The notes: generated by a model not told the origin, from the letters alone. DNA of 64,000 nt from Catenaria anguillulae PL171 (GCA_002102555.1 MCFL01000003.1:1099389-1163388), one strand, 5' to 3'. Counted from the stretch's first letter, positions 23,781 to 36,329 are shown. A program made the numbers and translations.

Positions 23781-25354
23781 TCAAACTCGAGGCAACAATG
23801 TCACTATGAGCGATGAATCAATTGATGCTGCCTCTCCAGGCTTGTCTTGTGTATCATGAACTGACTGCTGGTTGCGTGGACCAGCACGGCCGAGAACCAG
23901 GCTGTCGTTGGCGATCGCCACGGCAAGTGCTGACACCTTCACACCCACAGAGGCGACGGAGGATACAGGCTGGCCCGTAACGAAGAGCTGGCTCATATCC
24001 CAGATGGATAAGGTTCCATCGGTGCAGCCAGAGACTATGAGCCGTTGGTCATTCGATCCCTGGACAAATGCCCTGCAGCACCAAGACACAAAAAAAAAAC
24101 CAATCAAGTGAGGAAGAGCATATCCATTACACGCGGAAAGCAAATGCTCCGACGCACAATTGTTCAACCAAATAGCCGTGTCCAGTTGACTGCAGCTCAA
24201 GCCCTTCCCAACCACGCCATGGCCCGGTGCGGTTGCCTTGGTATGGCCATGGGAAGGTGACCGTGCACTGAGGTGAAGCACGAGGTGGACGCTGCCTAAG
24301 GGCAAGGATCGAACCGCCCCCAAGCCCAAAAATGTGGACGGGAGGCGACGAAAACTGGCATGTGTGAGATGTAGTTGAAAGGTAACTGCAAATGATAGGC
24401 GGATTGTAGATCGTTCCGCTCGTCGGCGCTCCTCGCAGTGATGGAAGCAGTTGTGCTAGAAAACAAGAATCGTGAATGAGGGAGACGTCAGAGTCGAACA
24501 CACATGGCCATTCCCATAGTTGCGGGCGTACATAGATCCAAGTCGGAGGTAACGGCAGGCTGGCCCAAGATTTTGGATCCGAGTAATCTGACCTTCCAGG
24601 TCTTGATCGAGTAGCCCATTGAAACCGAGAGAAGATCAATACTGAGAGGACGATTGAGGGCTCGAGCGACCTGAAGTTGTTGATTATCGAGAGGAGCCAG
24701 CAAATGCACACCAATACACATCTAAAGAACACGAAGAATGAGCAATGTTGTCGCTGAGCAAATTCAAAGATACAGCGGTGTTTTGCTCGTACTTGCCCAT
24801 GGGCACGCCATTGCCCCAAAAGTACCAACGAGTCCATTGCAACAGCAAAGACAGAACCACAATCTCCAGTCGCAAGAACGATGCGGAGTGGGGCGATGAG
24901 GGTCATCTATTTGCAATGGCCGAGTTTCATAAGCGCTGGAGGACAGTAAAGTAATTGATGAACAGACTCGTACATGGTTGATTTCATCATTAGCAAGCAC
25001 AACGGAGGAAGCCCGTGGTGGTTGATTCATACCCGCAGAGTTGAGGTCAAATAAGAAACGCATGATCCGAGAAGCGCCGGAATCTGGGTCCAGAACCGCG
25101 CAAAAGACATCAACCCCATGGCAAGTCATAGCGGTAACGGCACCAGGTGCTTGGCCGAACGGCTCCAACAGGCACCGATCATCATTGACCTGGTCTGAGA
25201 GAGGCAAATGGCGAAGAGTTCCGCCATCATCAGCCGATATCATTGAGTTGGCCATCGTCGGAAGCGGCGGAGACCGGCGGATGGTGTGGGCCGCCAAGCA
25301 AGCGATTGGTGACTCATGGGCATGTACGACGGTAAAGGTTGCTGAAGGTTTCAT
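23781..25354 (-). CDS. WD40-repeat protein, WDR53-like
   Basis: Beta-propeller scaffold, best matched by eye to WDR53. Five exons are inferred from ATG 25354. Donors are GTACGA (after EINH), GTACGA (after AHGQ), GTTCGA and GTGTAA; acceptors are AATAG, TTTAG, TCTAG and TGCAG. Successive repeats read HAHESPIACLAA...SADDGGTLRHL, then RIVLATGDCGSVFAVAM, then MGYSIKTWKV, and lastly RLIVSGCTDGTLSIWDMSQL, with GH/WD dipeptides decayed in several blades. The segment IYNPPIICS matches the NPPFVHS element of WDR53. Length is about 420 residues. WD40 membership is firm; the subfamily is an inference. Confidence 0.7.
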
Positions 25355-25645
25355 TGTGTTGATCGAGATAGGGTATCAATTAATGTTTGTTGCCCGTGAG
25401 ACACACGGGCAGGTGAGCGAGGTCACTGTGCTGCTTTGGAATTGATGATCCATAGTCTGCGGCGAGGAATTATACTGTAGGACATGGGCACAATGTCTCA
25501 CATTCATTCATGCTATGTCAAACCAAGTCTTCAGGAAGCTACCTGGCAACAGGATCAATGAGCACATGTATTTCACAAGGCAAAAAAAACAGCCAGGATG
25601 ACAGTGTGCCGCGCAACTCCACGATTGGCCACGCACACTCGGTAG

Positions 25646-26888
25646 TCAAGAGTCGTCGTCCTCATGCCCGACAGCAGCGGCAGCTTGCTTGCGTCTACGG
25701 CGGCGAGCGTTGACAAACCAATTATCGACTTGCACTCGGTTGAGACCAGTAAGTTGAGCCAACAATGTCTTCTGCTCTTCATCTGGGAAGGGATGCAGCG
25801 AATGTCGGTCAAGCCAACCCTGTTGTTCATTGTTAGTGTTGCCATAAAGGGCAAGGGACATTAACAATTGGGCAGGCAACAAATAATGGTATCGTAAGCA
25901 GTACCTGAAGAAGCCTTTTAACACGGGGATGATGCGGATGCGATTTCTGTCGAGGGACACCTGACGTCGAGGGGCCGTCCTTCGGCGTGACGTCCCGAGA
26001 ATCCAAATCATCAGGAGTGGGAGAACATGTGGGTAAAGCAGGTTCAGTCGCATGGACACTGGGCGATTGAGGCGCCGCCACAGATGAGGAGGCGGCAGCA
26101 TGTTGAGGGGAGCCCATTTCCGACATGACGCCCGCGAAGCGGGAGCTGGCGCGTACGCCCATGTCGCCCAAGGCGACTTGAGCGGATGCGCAATGGTGAT
26201 GATACTCGGCAATGTGGGCAAGCAAAGTCATGATGGCTGCTCGAATGCACTCGTCAACGACCCTCGCTGTGGAATCAGTTGCTGCTCCTTGGGCTTGGTG
26301 CAATCGCAATGCTGCACTTTGCGTGAAGTGACTTTCGACGCATGAGATTGCGTCAGCAAAGACTTCCTGGCTGGCTGCGAGGGCGGTCGTTACACTGGCC
26401 CGATGTCGAAAGACGCTAAGCTCACAGAGACATCGAAACAACGGATGCTCGCGAAAATGCAAATGACTCTCAACCACCTTGGGAGCCAAATGGGGAATAC
26501 CTTGGATACCTTGGTGAATGACTGACGCTTCATGAAGTCCTGCGCCTCGGGGCGACGTTTCGGTCACTTCTCTTGGCCGTACAACAGCATATTTCGATGC
26601 TCGAGCAGGGCATGTCGCTGAAGTTGACGTTGGCCTTGGGTTATCGGGCGTATTGTTGGGCGCTTGCTGGGGAAAAGCGCCAGGTTCCTGCAAATGGACT
26701 CGAGTGCGAGGAATTTGGGCTGACCGCACAAGGCCAGCCGGCGTGGGGCACGTTGACGCCAACTGAATTGATGTGCTTGAATCCGACCGGTGGCCAATTA
26801 GCGTCGTTTGCGATGCAGAAGTGCGGCTGTCGTCTGTTGATACGAGCGGCGGGGCATCAGGCTTTGTCATGGCGACTTGTCGGTTCAT
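25646..26888 (-). CDS. TALE homeodomain transcription factor with MEINOX-like region
   Basis: Nuclear DNA-binding protein. Two exons: 26888-25905 and 25819-25646, with an 85-nt intron (GTACTG donor) inside the homeodomain. ATG 26888 was chosen as the first ATG of the frame; ATG 26870 is an alternative. The C-terminal homeodomain is of the three-amino-acid-loop type: [25 protein letters not shown] with the P-x-P/H-P-F loop, then [15 protein letters not shown]. Upstream, about residues 160-270, a helical segment starts [15 protein letters not shown] and continues [17 protein letters not shown], resembling the MEINOX/Meis HR1-HR2 pair. The N-terminal 120 residues are Ser/Pro-rich. Unlike most fungal TALE mating-type proteins it keeps the MEINOX-like region. 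Confidence 0.88.
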
Positions 26889-27281
26889 GGAAGGAAGAGA
26901 GGTGAAGATGATGACAGGAAGCCCAAAACTTGCCCTGCAACCCACCTCGATGCGATGGGCGGAAACACAGTCGTGACTGGCCGAACCTCAAGTTCGTTAA
27001 TGGGCACGCAATCATCCGAAATACATTGCTGACTGAAATTGAGAATGACTGCATAATCGTGCCCGAAGGAAACAACAGCGGAAAACTTCGGTGGGCCAGA
27101 CAGGACGAAAAAAAAAAAAAAAGAAAGTCACACATGGACAAGACAAAGCGAACGAAAAGAAAGCTCGAAAAATCACTCGGGAAACCTAATGTGCGACAAA
27201 AACGACACATCACAACGCTGGGGGGGGGGGGGAACACATGCTCCAAACCAAAAGGAATAGATCGGCAAAAGCCCGGCAATC
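26889..27281. other. Intergenic region with homopolymer tracts
   Basis: About 390 bases between the homeobox gene start and the SEC31 stop. It contains an A tract near 27,108-27,122 and a run of 13 G at 27,220-27,232. No gene seen. The G run could affect transcription or only reflect slippage. Confidence 0.55.
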
Positions 27282-30200
27282 TTACGAGCGAGCAAGAAGG
27301 TCAACAAGGCGCTTGAGGCCAAGCATCCACGGGTCAAAGCTGGTCATGGCGAGTTCCTGGTGAACGTGGCTCGCCATGGACCAGTCTCGGCCATCAATTG
27401 CTTGTACGAAGCGCTGAAGGGCAGCCACCACGTTAGCCTCGACAGCATTATTATTAAGAGCGTCCAGCAGCTGATTGAGGCGACGATCAACGTCTTCAGC
27501 AACGCGGCGTTGAGCCGACGCGCCATGGACTTGTTTGATGTACGCCTGCGCTCTCATGAGGGACTGGGCCAATGGCTGGATATCCTGCGGAATGTGGGAG
27601 CGGTCACCAGGGGGATGCGTGGGCGCTGCAGCCGGAGGTGCAGTGGTTGTCGTCGGGGATGAGCCTGTGGCCGATCCCACCGCCGGAGCAGGGATACCCA
27701 GTGGAGCTGGAGCCGGAGGGGCAAATGCGTTGGGCGCCATCCCAGGCGGGGGTATTGTCGAAGCGGGCGGATGGACAGACCCTGGTCGAGGGGCAGAGGT
27801 ACCCACGTTGCCTTGGAACACGTTTGCCGGCGGTGGAGGAGCCGTGATGGGCGGCGGAGGCAATGGCGCAGAGGAGACAACAGATGGTTGAATTGGAGTA
27901 GGTTGGCTCTGTGACATGGAGTTTGAGGCATAGCTCGGCGCACCGTACAGCTGCTGTTGCTGCGGTTGCTGAGGCGAGATACTTTGAGGCAGTTGGTGCG
28001 GCTGACTGGCGTACGGATTCATTGGCTGTGGCGTCGGTGCTTTGGCCACGGGCGGCACCGGACGTTGCGTTACTGGCGCCATTGGTGGCGCATCGTTCCA
28101 TCCACCTTGGGCCTTGGAGGCAGCCGGAGGAGGCGTGGCGGGAACAGTCTGAGAAGGCAGCGAAGATTGCATCGAGTTCATGGTACCGAGGGGGTTGGGA
28201 ACAACAAAGTTGGGCACGGGGGCCGTTGAAGACGGGCGTGGCTGATACGGGGTGTACTGAGGAACCGATGAAGTGGACGGCCCAAATCCAGGCGCGGAAG
28301 TCGTGTTTGGGGCTGGCGGCGTTGGAATGGCGTTGTACGAGGGAGTAGCGGGGCCGTTGTTAGGTGCATAGGGATAGTTGTTTGCGGTGCTGGCATAGGG
28401 GTTGCTGGTAACTTGGTTTCCGTACGGGTTGCCGGGGGTGGTCCCATATGCTCCTGAAACGGCAGGACCCAAACTGCGTGAACCTGGTGATGCGAAGTTT
28501 TGGGTTTGCTGAGGAACACCTGAGGCAGCAACAACGGGGGCCGGGGCAACTTGGAGCAAGGGAACCTCGACGACACTGAATGGTTGTGGAGGAATTGCGG
28601 CTGGCTGTTCCGATCGGTTGAGCGCTCGCGCAATGCGGTCCTTGAGCAATGCAATCGTCGAAGTGGAGCCGCCGTCAGCGTCGGCATCCGAGATCAAGGA
28701 TGCATAGGTCCAGGCAGCCGAGATGGCACCGTGCAGAGCCATCGTAAAGGAATACTCGGCAAGCACAAGTTGCAACTCCTTAGGAACCTGATCAGTACTC
28801 AACGACCCGTTCAAGGCATACAGCAACACGGACGATTGCTCCACCATTTGGTGCAATGTGCTAGCGCGTTCAAGGCATTTTTCGCCCCAGTTCATGGCCT
28901 GTTGCTGAATGGCGCTTGTAACATGCGTCGAGTGCACTTGTCGGATCCATCCGTGTACCAAACGATCAACGCGACCCGCGAGCAGATTGCACATCAACAC
29001 GCCCAACGCATGATCGTGTACCCCGTCTGTGCTCGCTTCTAACCGGTCACCGAGCTTGGCCACTTGGGAAGTCAACTCGTCGCCTTGAACATAGGTCAAA
29101 ATCGCCATCAAGGCTTGGCGCCAGTCCAGGGTGTTGGATTCCACCACCGTCGCCCAATTACCTTTGGTAATGCTTGCCACCAACTGGTTCAGCGCAGACC
29201 CGTGACGTTCGAGGTACGTGTCACGTGTTTCGGTGAATAAGTCGTTGCTGCCACACGCAGCGAGGACGAGGGCGTCAGCAAACCGCCCTTGGGTAACTGC
29301 AGCCGGCGACTGCGACTTGTAATCACCGCGGACGATGTGTTGAACAAGAGTGAGATTGTCGGGCGTTGCGATCCCGTTAGCCTCGGTCACAGAGGCAGGA
29401 GATGGTTCCGGGAAGACGGCGGGCGAACGAGCCAAAGAGGCGTCCAGATGCTCGACAAGCAATTTGCGGCCCGCTGTACCGTCGAAAAGGGAGTGTAATA
29501 CAAGCCAAGTGGACTTGACGCGGTCATCGTCCTTGTCCTGGGAATCGATACGAGATTGTGTCAAATCGGCCAAGGTCCCAGAGTGGATGGCTGCAATCAA
29601 TTGCTGAGCAGATTTGGCGGCGGGGGAGATGATAGGATGAACCCGAACTGTGCGCGAGGCAGACGAAACGTGTACAAGACGGTTACCCCAAGCAAAGGCG
29701 ACGGTGCATGGACGGCGAAGCCACTTGGGTGGTTGTTTGAGCGAAATGGCTGAATGCGACTGTTGTGAACTGGCAATCATTTCAAAAGGGTCGGGGCCCG
29801 CTGCACTCGCTTTAGGAGAGCTGGGGACGGCAACGTTGGAGGGAAGAAGCGATTGAACCGTAATCTATAAAGAGACGAGGTAAGTTGCGCTATGCTGTGT
29901 TCGCGCTCACCCCTAGATAACGCGTGTTCTCGGGATTTCAACAAAAATAAGTTGAAAACATAACATACCGAGCCGTCGAATGAAGCGACAGAAAGCCAAT
30001 CAGGATTGCGCGAGCACCATTGAACATCAAAGCACCAGTTGTCGGCATGGGGCAGTTCGCCCAAAATGTCTCCTGTTGCCGGGTTCCAGCAGAGCGTTCG
30101 GTTATCTTTTCCGCATGAGAGGAGAAGATCGCTGTCCTTGGGGCACCAAGCCACCGACAGCACACCCTTGCTGTGACCAGTAAAAACACGAAGCGGAGCA

Positions 30201-31241
30201 TGGGCATTGCGAAGATCCCAAAGGTACAAGGCCGGATTCGAGTCGTCTTCCAAAGCAGTCACAAATTGAGTGGGCTAAATGGTTGTGGAAAATGGAGTCA
30301 GGCACCGAAGTCCATATTGGGAGAAGCAGGTGTTTGCCAAAGGATGAGGGGAGCTTTGCGTACCACATCCGGATGCCAGGCAACAACCACCCCTTGACGG
30401 CGGGTTCCAGCGCCCATGCCCGAGGCCCCAGCACCGGCACCCCCGTTCCACATGGCGCCCGACGATTGTGAGGTCGGAGCATTGAGCGAAAACACTTCAC
30501 GGCGGTTCTTGAGATCCCACACAACCGTGACGCCATTGGATGAGGATGTGGCGAGAATGTGTGGCACACAGCGGTTCCAAGCGAGAGCATTAATTTCAGA
30601 ACCAGCCAAACGCGGAGATTTTGTCGCACCAGGCGAGTATGGGGTGGTTGGGTTGTTCATGTCCCAAATGAGAATCTCACCCTCGCCTGCACCAGTGCCG
30701 AGCAAATTGGATTGGATAGGGTTAAAATCGAGGCCACGAACAGAGGTGGAGTGCGATTGTGAGCGAAAGAGAATGGGATCGGCAGGCGTTGCGGTCGCCG
30801 CGGGATCAGGGTTGATGAGCGCGTGCGGGTTGTAGAGGGCCAACTCGCCATTCTCAAGGCCAGCCGCCAGGACACCATTGGGAGCCACTTCACTTGTCAC
30901 GCCTGACCAAGCCAAGCGGTTGAACCTACAGCAGAGCGAGGTGGAGTTAGACCCGATACGAGTCAGTCAGCAACGGCACGAGATAGCAGCAGCAGCAGCA
31001 GCAGGGGGAACGGTAAGGCGCACCGAGCAGTCGACAGGATCCCACCAGCCTTCTTGAGGTGTGGATCGGTGGCATTGTTGAAGGGGACCGAGAAGATTTC
31101 AAGCTCGGACTGGGACGAGAAGGAGGCATCTAGGGCACCGGCAACCGATCCCGTCGCAATGAACTGGGGAAAGTGCGGCTGGTTGGGCAAGGCCGGCGAC
31201 CACGCAACCGTGGCGGTACGTTGGAGAGACATGCGAGTCAT
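27282..31241 (-). CDS. SEC31: SEC31, COPII outer coat subunit
   Basis: Forms the outer cage of COPII vesicles with SEC13 at ER exit sites. ATG 31241 (MTRMSLQRTATVAWSP) matches the conserved SEC31 N-terminus; ATG 31232 is an alternative. The first half is a seven-bladed WD40 propeller: GALDASFSS, LAAGLENGELALYNP, SVRGLDFNP, GEILIWDMNNP, ALAWNRCVPHILATSSSNG, VVAWHPD, LYLWDLRNAHAPLRVFTGH, GVLSVAWCPKDSDLLLSCGKD, and WLSVASFDGSV. The alpha-solenoid (ACE1-like) region follows, then a Pro/Gln/Asn-rich linker that normally binds SEC23. The C-terminal helical domain ends LGLKRLVDLLARS. At least three small introns lie near 29,870-29,960, 30,250-30,350 and 30,925-31,025. The last of these contains a (CTG)6 microsatellite. 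Complete and apparently functional. Confidence 0.95.
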
Positions 31242-31822
31242 GGCCTAATGATCACCCTGAATGATGGTCGGCGAGGTGGGCAATGCCAAGAAACGAGATG
31301 GGAGTGCTGTGGCGGCGCCCGATTCAAGCAGTGGTGTTCTTGGCGACTTGGGGATGATGACGAGAACGACGATGGAAGATGGTCGGAGGCGCGTCGTCCG
31401 TCAGTGGTGGCGGTCCGGGTGCAAGGTCAGTCGGAGATGGCGACGGATGCGCTCGGCTGAAAGTGAGAAATGAGGTTCGTCAATTGTCAGACAGTTTCAT
31501 TTAACAAGGAGTGTAGATATCTCTCCTCACACTGACGGTTGTCAGTCAGCGGTTGGCGGCGGCGTTGTGAATGTCATCGATTTGACGCCGGGGTCTGATC
31601 TCCTTGGTGTCAGTGAGCCGCCGATCCGTCCATCGTCTCGCCACGTCAAAGGCCACGCTCAACTCGCAACAACAAAATGGGTATCATCACATGTCCTGTC
31701 CCATAAGTGAATGCACAAGTTGAATGAAGCATCATTGTGCAATCAAAAGTCTGCCATCAGTCTACAGCAACCCAACCAGCACCCATCCTGCTTTTCACAT
31801 TGCGTAACACCCACCATTCAGC
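31242..31822. promoter_or_regulatory. Divergent promoter region, SEC31 / SRP9
   Basis: About 580 bases between two divergently oriented secretory-pathway genes. No extra gene, repeat or RNA recognised. A shared regulatory region is possible because both products serve ER targeting and export. Confidence 0.4.
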
Positions 31823-32245
31823 ATGCACTATCGCCATTTCGATGACTTTGCTGCCAAGGCACAGCTTCTGGTTCAGTCGTCTGCGGCAACCGCTCCCAAG
31901 GTCTGCCACTTTTTCCCCAGTTGTGCTCGTGCCCATCATAACCGCACTCAACCAACATGATTCTGACAATGCATCGCAATTGACGCCTTTCTTTAGACCC
32001 TTTGTACAATTGCGTTTGCACCCAAACAACACACTGCACGAGTGAGGGTCACCAACTCTGCACAGGCTTTGCATTGGCACACAAGTTCAGTCGATGACGT
32101 TCGTCGCCTCCTGACATTTACTCGATCAGCCATGGAGTCACTTCAGAACCGCAAGTCTCGCCTGACAAAGCCACAGCCCAGTTCCAAATCACAAGCCTCT
32201 TTGTCTGCAGCATCCAAGAAAAAGAAGAAGAAGGGTGGCAAATAA
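31823..32245 (+). CDS. SRP9: SRP9, signal recognition particle 9-kDa subunit
   Basis: Small RNA-binding protein of the Alu domain of the signal recognition particle, which slows elongation during targeting to the ER. Two exons: 31823-31900 and 31997-32245, with a 96-nt intron (GTCTGC donor, TTCTGAC branch-like site, CTTTAG acceptor). Product about 108 residues. The fold reads HFDDFAAKAQLLVQ, then KTLCTIAFAPKQ, then RVRVTNSAQALHWHTSSVDD and VRRLLTFTRSAMESLQ, following the alpha-beta-beta-beta-alpha order of the SRP9/SRP21 family. A basic, Ser/Lys-rich tail ends KKKKKKGGK, as in fungal SRP21. It is too diverged to be certain by eye, but length, order and the RVT motif all agree. Confidence 0.72.
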
Positions 32246-32430
32246 TCGTCATTGATGCATTTGATTATACTAAAGTTCCCCATTGCAAAGAGCTTGCCCT
32301 ATTTTTTAGTTGTCTATGTTTTGCTTCAGCCCTTCTCAAGACATGACAAGTGGTGGCCAACAAAACCATGTATTGCAAAGGTGAATGCATTCAGTAAGCT
32401 TGTTGGTTTGCATGCCATGGAATTTGCAAT

Positions 32431-32520
32431 CCAGTGAGCAGAAGCGCTGGTTACATACAATGGTAACACTCTCACCTTGCAAGGCGAAGGTAGTGGGTTC
32501 AAAACCTACCCAAGTCGCTT
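32431..32520 (+). repeat. Diverged tRNA-derived SINE head
   Basis: Resembles the 5' head of the SINE family seen further right: ACAATGGTAACACTC (box A), the CTTGCAAGGCGAAGG anticodon arm, and GTGGGTTCAAAACC, a damaged box B. The rest of the element is not clear and there is no obvious A tail or target duplication. An old or truncated copy. Confidence 0.5.
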
Positions 32521-32611
32521 GGTCCTCTCAAGACAAGCATTGCATGTCCCTCTGTGGTCATGCCAATGTCAAAGTGCAAGATTTCCCAACTGAAGTTCCC
32601 TCCCTCCTCCA

Positions 32612-32899
32612 TCAAGTGGTTGTGCTGGCCCAGTCTTGCACATCGCCAACAACATGCAGGAACTGGCCGCGGAAAATGCGAGGGGACTGGTCAATGGCAG
32701 ACGCCATGTCTAGTTGATTGCCAAAGATGGCCTTGTAGAAGCGAGATCCGTTGACAAGCTGCTCACCGGCAATGGCGGTCGACTTGTACTTGCGCTTGAG
32801 GTGCTCAAGGGCGGCATCTTGATCGACAGAGTGGGGGATGGGCCCTACCCAAGCCATGAACGGCGACGCCGGGGCATCAACATCCATGGCGTTGGACAT
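32612..32899 (-). pseudogene. LINE ORF1 N-terminal fragment
   Basis: ATG 32899 opens a 95-residue frame, MSNAMDVDAPASPFMAWVGP. It aligns by eye with the ORF1 of the nearby LINE (GWAGP, then a K-rich helix, G-S-x-F strand, F-G/F-R element). The frame ends before the central domain and the zinc knuckle. This is the leftmost piece of the retroelement cluster and it abuts the chromovirus LTR. Confidence 0.55.
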
Positions 32900-33000
32900 G
32901 GCGATTGTATTGTGGACACGGATAGGGGTTGTGGGGGGCTTGCTGAGTTGATTGCTTCAAGTTAAATGTCTTGGCTATGCATAGAGTTACTCGTGCTTTT

Positions 33001-33212
33001 TAGCAACGGGGTTGATTCCACTAGGGGACATGACATGGGTTCAGGGATTGACAAGGATTAAATACACAAGGATGGACATGGGAAGGGTATGGAAGCAAGG
33101 TGCAGGGCAAGGTGATCAGGAACATGGTGGAAACAAGGAGCATGTGAAGATTACGCGAGAGACACAGGTGTGAGACATAAGCAAGGAACGGTGACGAATG
33201 TCAACCGTGACA
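33001..33212 (-). repeat. 3' LTR of the chromovirus
   Basis: About 98% identical to 46,307-46,516 (two substitutions and two one-base indels over 212 bases). On the element strand it starts TGTCACGG and ends GTTGCTA, so it ends in TA rather than the usual CA. The outer flanks CTTTT and CTTAC give no clear 5-bp target duplication. Confidence 0.9.
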
Positions 33213-36200
33213 TCACCTCATCCCTTATGGGCGGTGGCTGCGAGGGGGCCGGGAAAAATTTTTGGGCTTGGGCTTGGCTGGGTACTGGGCATGGAAGCAT
33301 TGGACAAGGTCTTGGCAGTTCTTGAGGTTGACCGCGGGCTCCCACGAGTTTTCACCTTCGGAATAGCCACGCCCACGGACAAGGTACTGGACCGAACGAC
33401 CATGGCGACGGGAATCCAACACCGCCTTGACCTCGTACTCAGTATCACCCTCAACGTCGACTGGCGGCGGTGGCGGGATGACCCGACCTGGAATTTGGGA
33501 CTCATACACAGGTTCGAGAAGGGAGACATGGAACACCGGATGGATGTGCAAGTTGGGTGGCAACACGAGCTCATAGGCGACAGGGTTGACTTGACGCTTG
33601 ATCTTGAAGGGACCAATGCGCTTGTAGTCAAGCTTGTTGCATGGTCGAGTGGTCTTGATGTGCGCACGCATGAGCCAAACACGGTCACCAGCCTTGAGTG
33701 TCGGCGCAGGTTGTCGATGACGGTCAGCATTGGCCTTGTACCGGTCTTGAGCAGCATGGAGGTTGGCAGCAAGGGTACGGTGGGCATTTTGGATTGCAGC
33801 GACACGGTCTTCGGCTGCGGGAATGGTCGAGGGCGAGGGTTGAGCAAACGAGAACCGAGGATGGAAGCCATAGTTGGCAAAGAAGGGCGAGGCATCCGTG
33901 GATTCTTGGGTCGCGTTGTTGTACGCGAACTCGGCCAAGGGCAAGAGGTCGACCCAATTCGACTGATCATATGATGCGTAGCACCGCAGATACTGCTCAA
34001 GGATCTGGTTGACCCGCTCGGTTTGCCCATTCGACTCGGGGTGGTGGCCAGACAACAAATTCGTGGTGGAACCAAGCAGGTGCAGTAAACAGCGCCAGAA
34101 GCGTGAAACAAACTGAGGGCCGCGGTCCAAGATTGTGGAGCTGGGCAGGCCATGGAGCCGGATCACATTCCCGAGCAAGAGTTCCACGCACTGCTCTGCT
34201 GTGAGTGACTTGGTGGTTGGGACAAAGTGGGCCATTTTGGTGAACCGATCAACCACAACAAGAACCGAGTCGAAGCCTTTGGCTGGCGGCAGGTCCGTGA
34301 CAAAGTCGAGTGAGATGGAATCCCATGGGCGGTCGGGGACAGGGAGCGGCATGAGACGGCCATGAGGCTGTTGACGGGATGACTTGGAGCGGTTGCACAC
34401 GTCGCATGACTTGACAAGTCGACCACGTCGCGCTTCATGCCACGCCAGCGGAAGTCATGGGCAAGTAGTTGGTAGGTCTTGGAAATACCGAAATGACCAG
34501 CCAATGGGTTGTCATGGTACTCCTGGAGCAGGCGGACGCGGTCTTGCAGGGACGGGGATTGCAGGGTAGTGTCGAGTTCGAGGTCAGGGTCAGGTGAGGG
34601 CGCTGGGCTTGAGGACGTGGCAATAGCTGCGGCAAGGATTTGGCCGGGCAGATCAAGGGCACGGCAGTCAATTGCAAAACGTTGCGCTTCGGCGTGAGCT
34701 CGCGACGTCGGGAAAGTGCATCGGGCTTGCCTTGGAGGCGGCCAGGGCGGTACTTGATGGCAAAATCAAAGTCGGCAAGGAACAGGGACCAACGAGCTTG
34801 GCGGCGGTTGAGGGTGCGCGCGGACTTGAAATACTCGAGGTTCTTGTGGTCAGACAGGACTTGGACCTGGTGCGGGGCGCCAATAAGATAGTGCCGCCAC
34901 TGCTTGAATGAGTCAACAATCGCCAGCAACTCCTTGTCATGGATCTCATAGTTGAGTTCGGGACCGGCCAACTTGCGCGAGTAGAAAGCCACAGGATGTA
35001 ACTCGCCGTCCTCGCCATGCTGCGACAATACAGCACCGATCGCGAAATCCGACGCATCCGTTTCGACAATGAATGGTGCCTCGAGGTCTGGGTGGGCAAG
35101 CACGGGCGCAGTCGTGAATGCTTCCTTGAGTGGTCGAAGGCGCGCTGGGCATCTGTCGACCAAGCGAAATTCACGTCCTTGCGGGTCAGGGCAACAAGCG
35201 GGGCAGCAATCTCAGAGAAGTCACGAATGAACCGACGGTAAAAGTTGGCAAACCAAGGAAACGCTGCACGTCCTTGACCGAGCGCGGCCGTTCCCAATCG
35301 AGCACAGCCGACACCTTGGATGGCGCCATACGGACGCCACCTGACCCGACAATGTAGCCCAAGAACTCGACCTCGGTCTTGTTGAACTCGCACTTGGCCA
35401 GCTTGGCGCACAAGTCGTTGTCGCGCAAACGCTGCAGCACGGTCTTGACATGGCCGGCATGATCTTGTTCGTTCTCCGAGAAGACCAGGATATTGTCAAT
35501 GAACACCATGACACACACATCGAGCAAGTCCTGAAAGATACTGTTGACAAACCGCTGGAAGATGGCGGGGGCATTGGTGAGTCCAAAAGGCATGACAAGG
35601 TATTCAAACAAACCCCACGGCGTGCGGAAAGCCGTCTTCCATTCGTCGCCTTCTCAGACGCGAAGCAGATTGCACGCTGAGGGCAAGTCGAGCTTGGTGA
35701 ATCGCTTGGCCCGGCGAAGACGGTCGAGGATGGACGAGGTCAAGGGCAAGGGGTATCGGTCTCGACGGGTGATGCTGTTGATCTTGCGGTAGTCGACGAC
35801 GGGCCTGAGTTTGTTCTCCTTGGGTTTGGGTACAAAGAAGATGGGTGAGCCAGCGGGGGACGTGGATTTGCAAATGAATCGTTTTTTTTTTTTTTCTTTT
35901 TTTTTCCAATCGCTACTGCGTGCATTAAGACAAGAAACCAACAAAGGAGGCTCGGGAACAAGAAACAAGAGCAACTAGGCTGGGGTCTTAAGCACCCATG
36001 AAAGGAGGCACAGGCAAGCAAGAGGAGGCAGGCGAGTGGCAGTAGGGGTCAAGAATGACCGGCAGGGGAAATGAAATAGGGGGGGGGGAGGAAGCAGAGG
36101 TGATGAAACAAAACAGAACAATGACCACAAGCAAATACAAGATAAATACAAAACACAACAAGTGAAAGGGAAAGGGGCAACTAGTACAAGGAAGCAGGAG

Positions 36201-36329
36201 GGTGGGGATACAATGTCACATGGGTGATGGGTGGGGAACAAGGGAGAACAGAACCAGGCAGGGCCAACACCACACCAATCTATACACATCAAGTACACTT
36301 TTTTTTTTTTTTTTGGTTTTGTTGCTGAA

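Noticed and set aside
32612-32899. Small host gene of 95 codons
   Set aside because: It aligns with the N-terminal region of the LINE ORF1 proteins in the cluster and lies next to retroelements.
33198-33974. Plus-strand frame of 258 codons
   Set aside because: Antisense to the chromovirus integrase and chromodomain.
36299-36314. T16 run as the true 3' end of the LINE
   Set aside because: Sequence beyond it matches other LINE 3' UTR copies, and the target duplication lies at 35,870, so the end is at 35,882. A second overlapping tail cannot be fully excluded.
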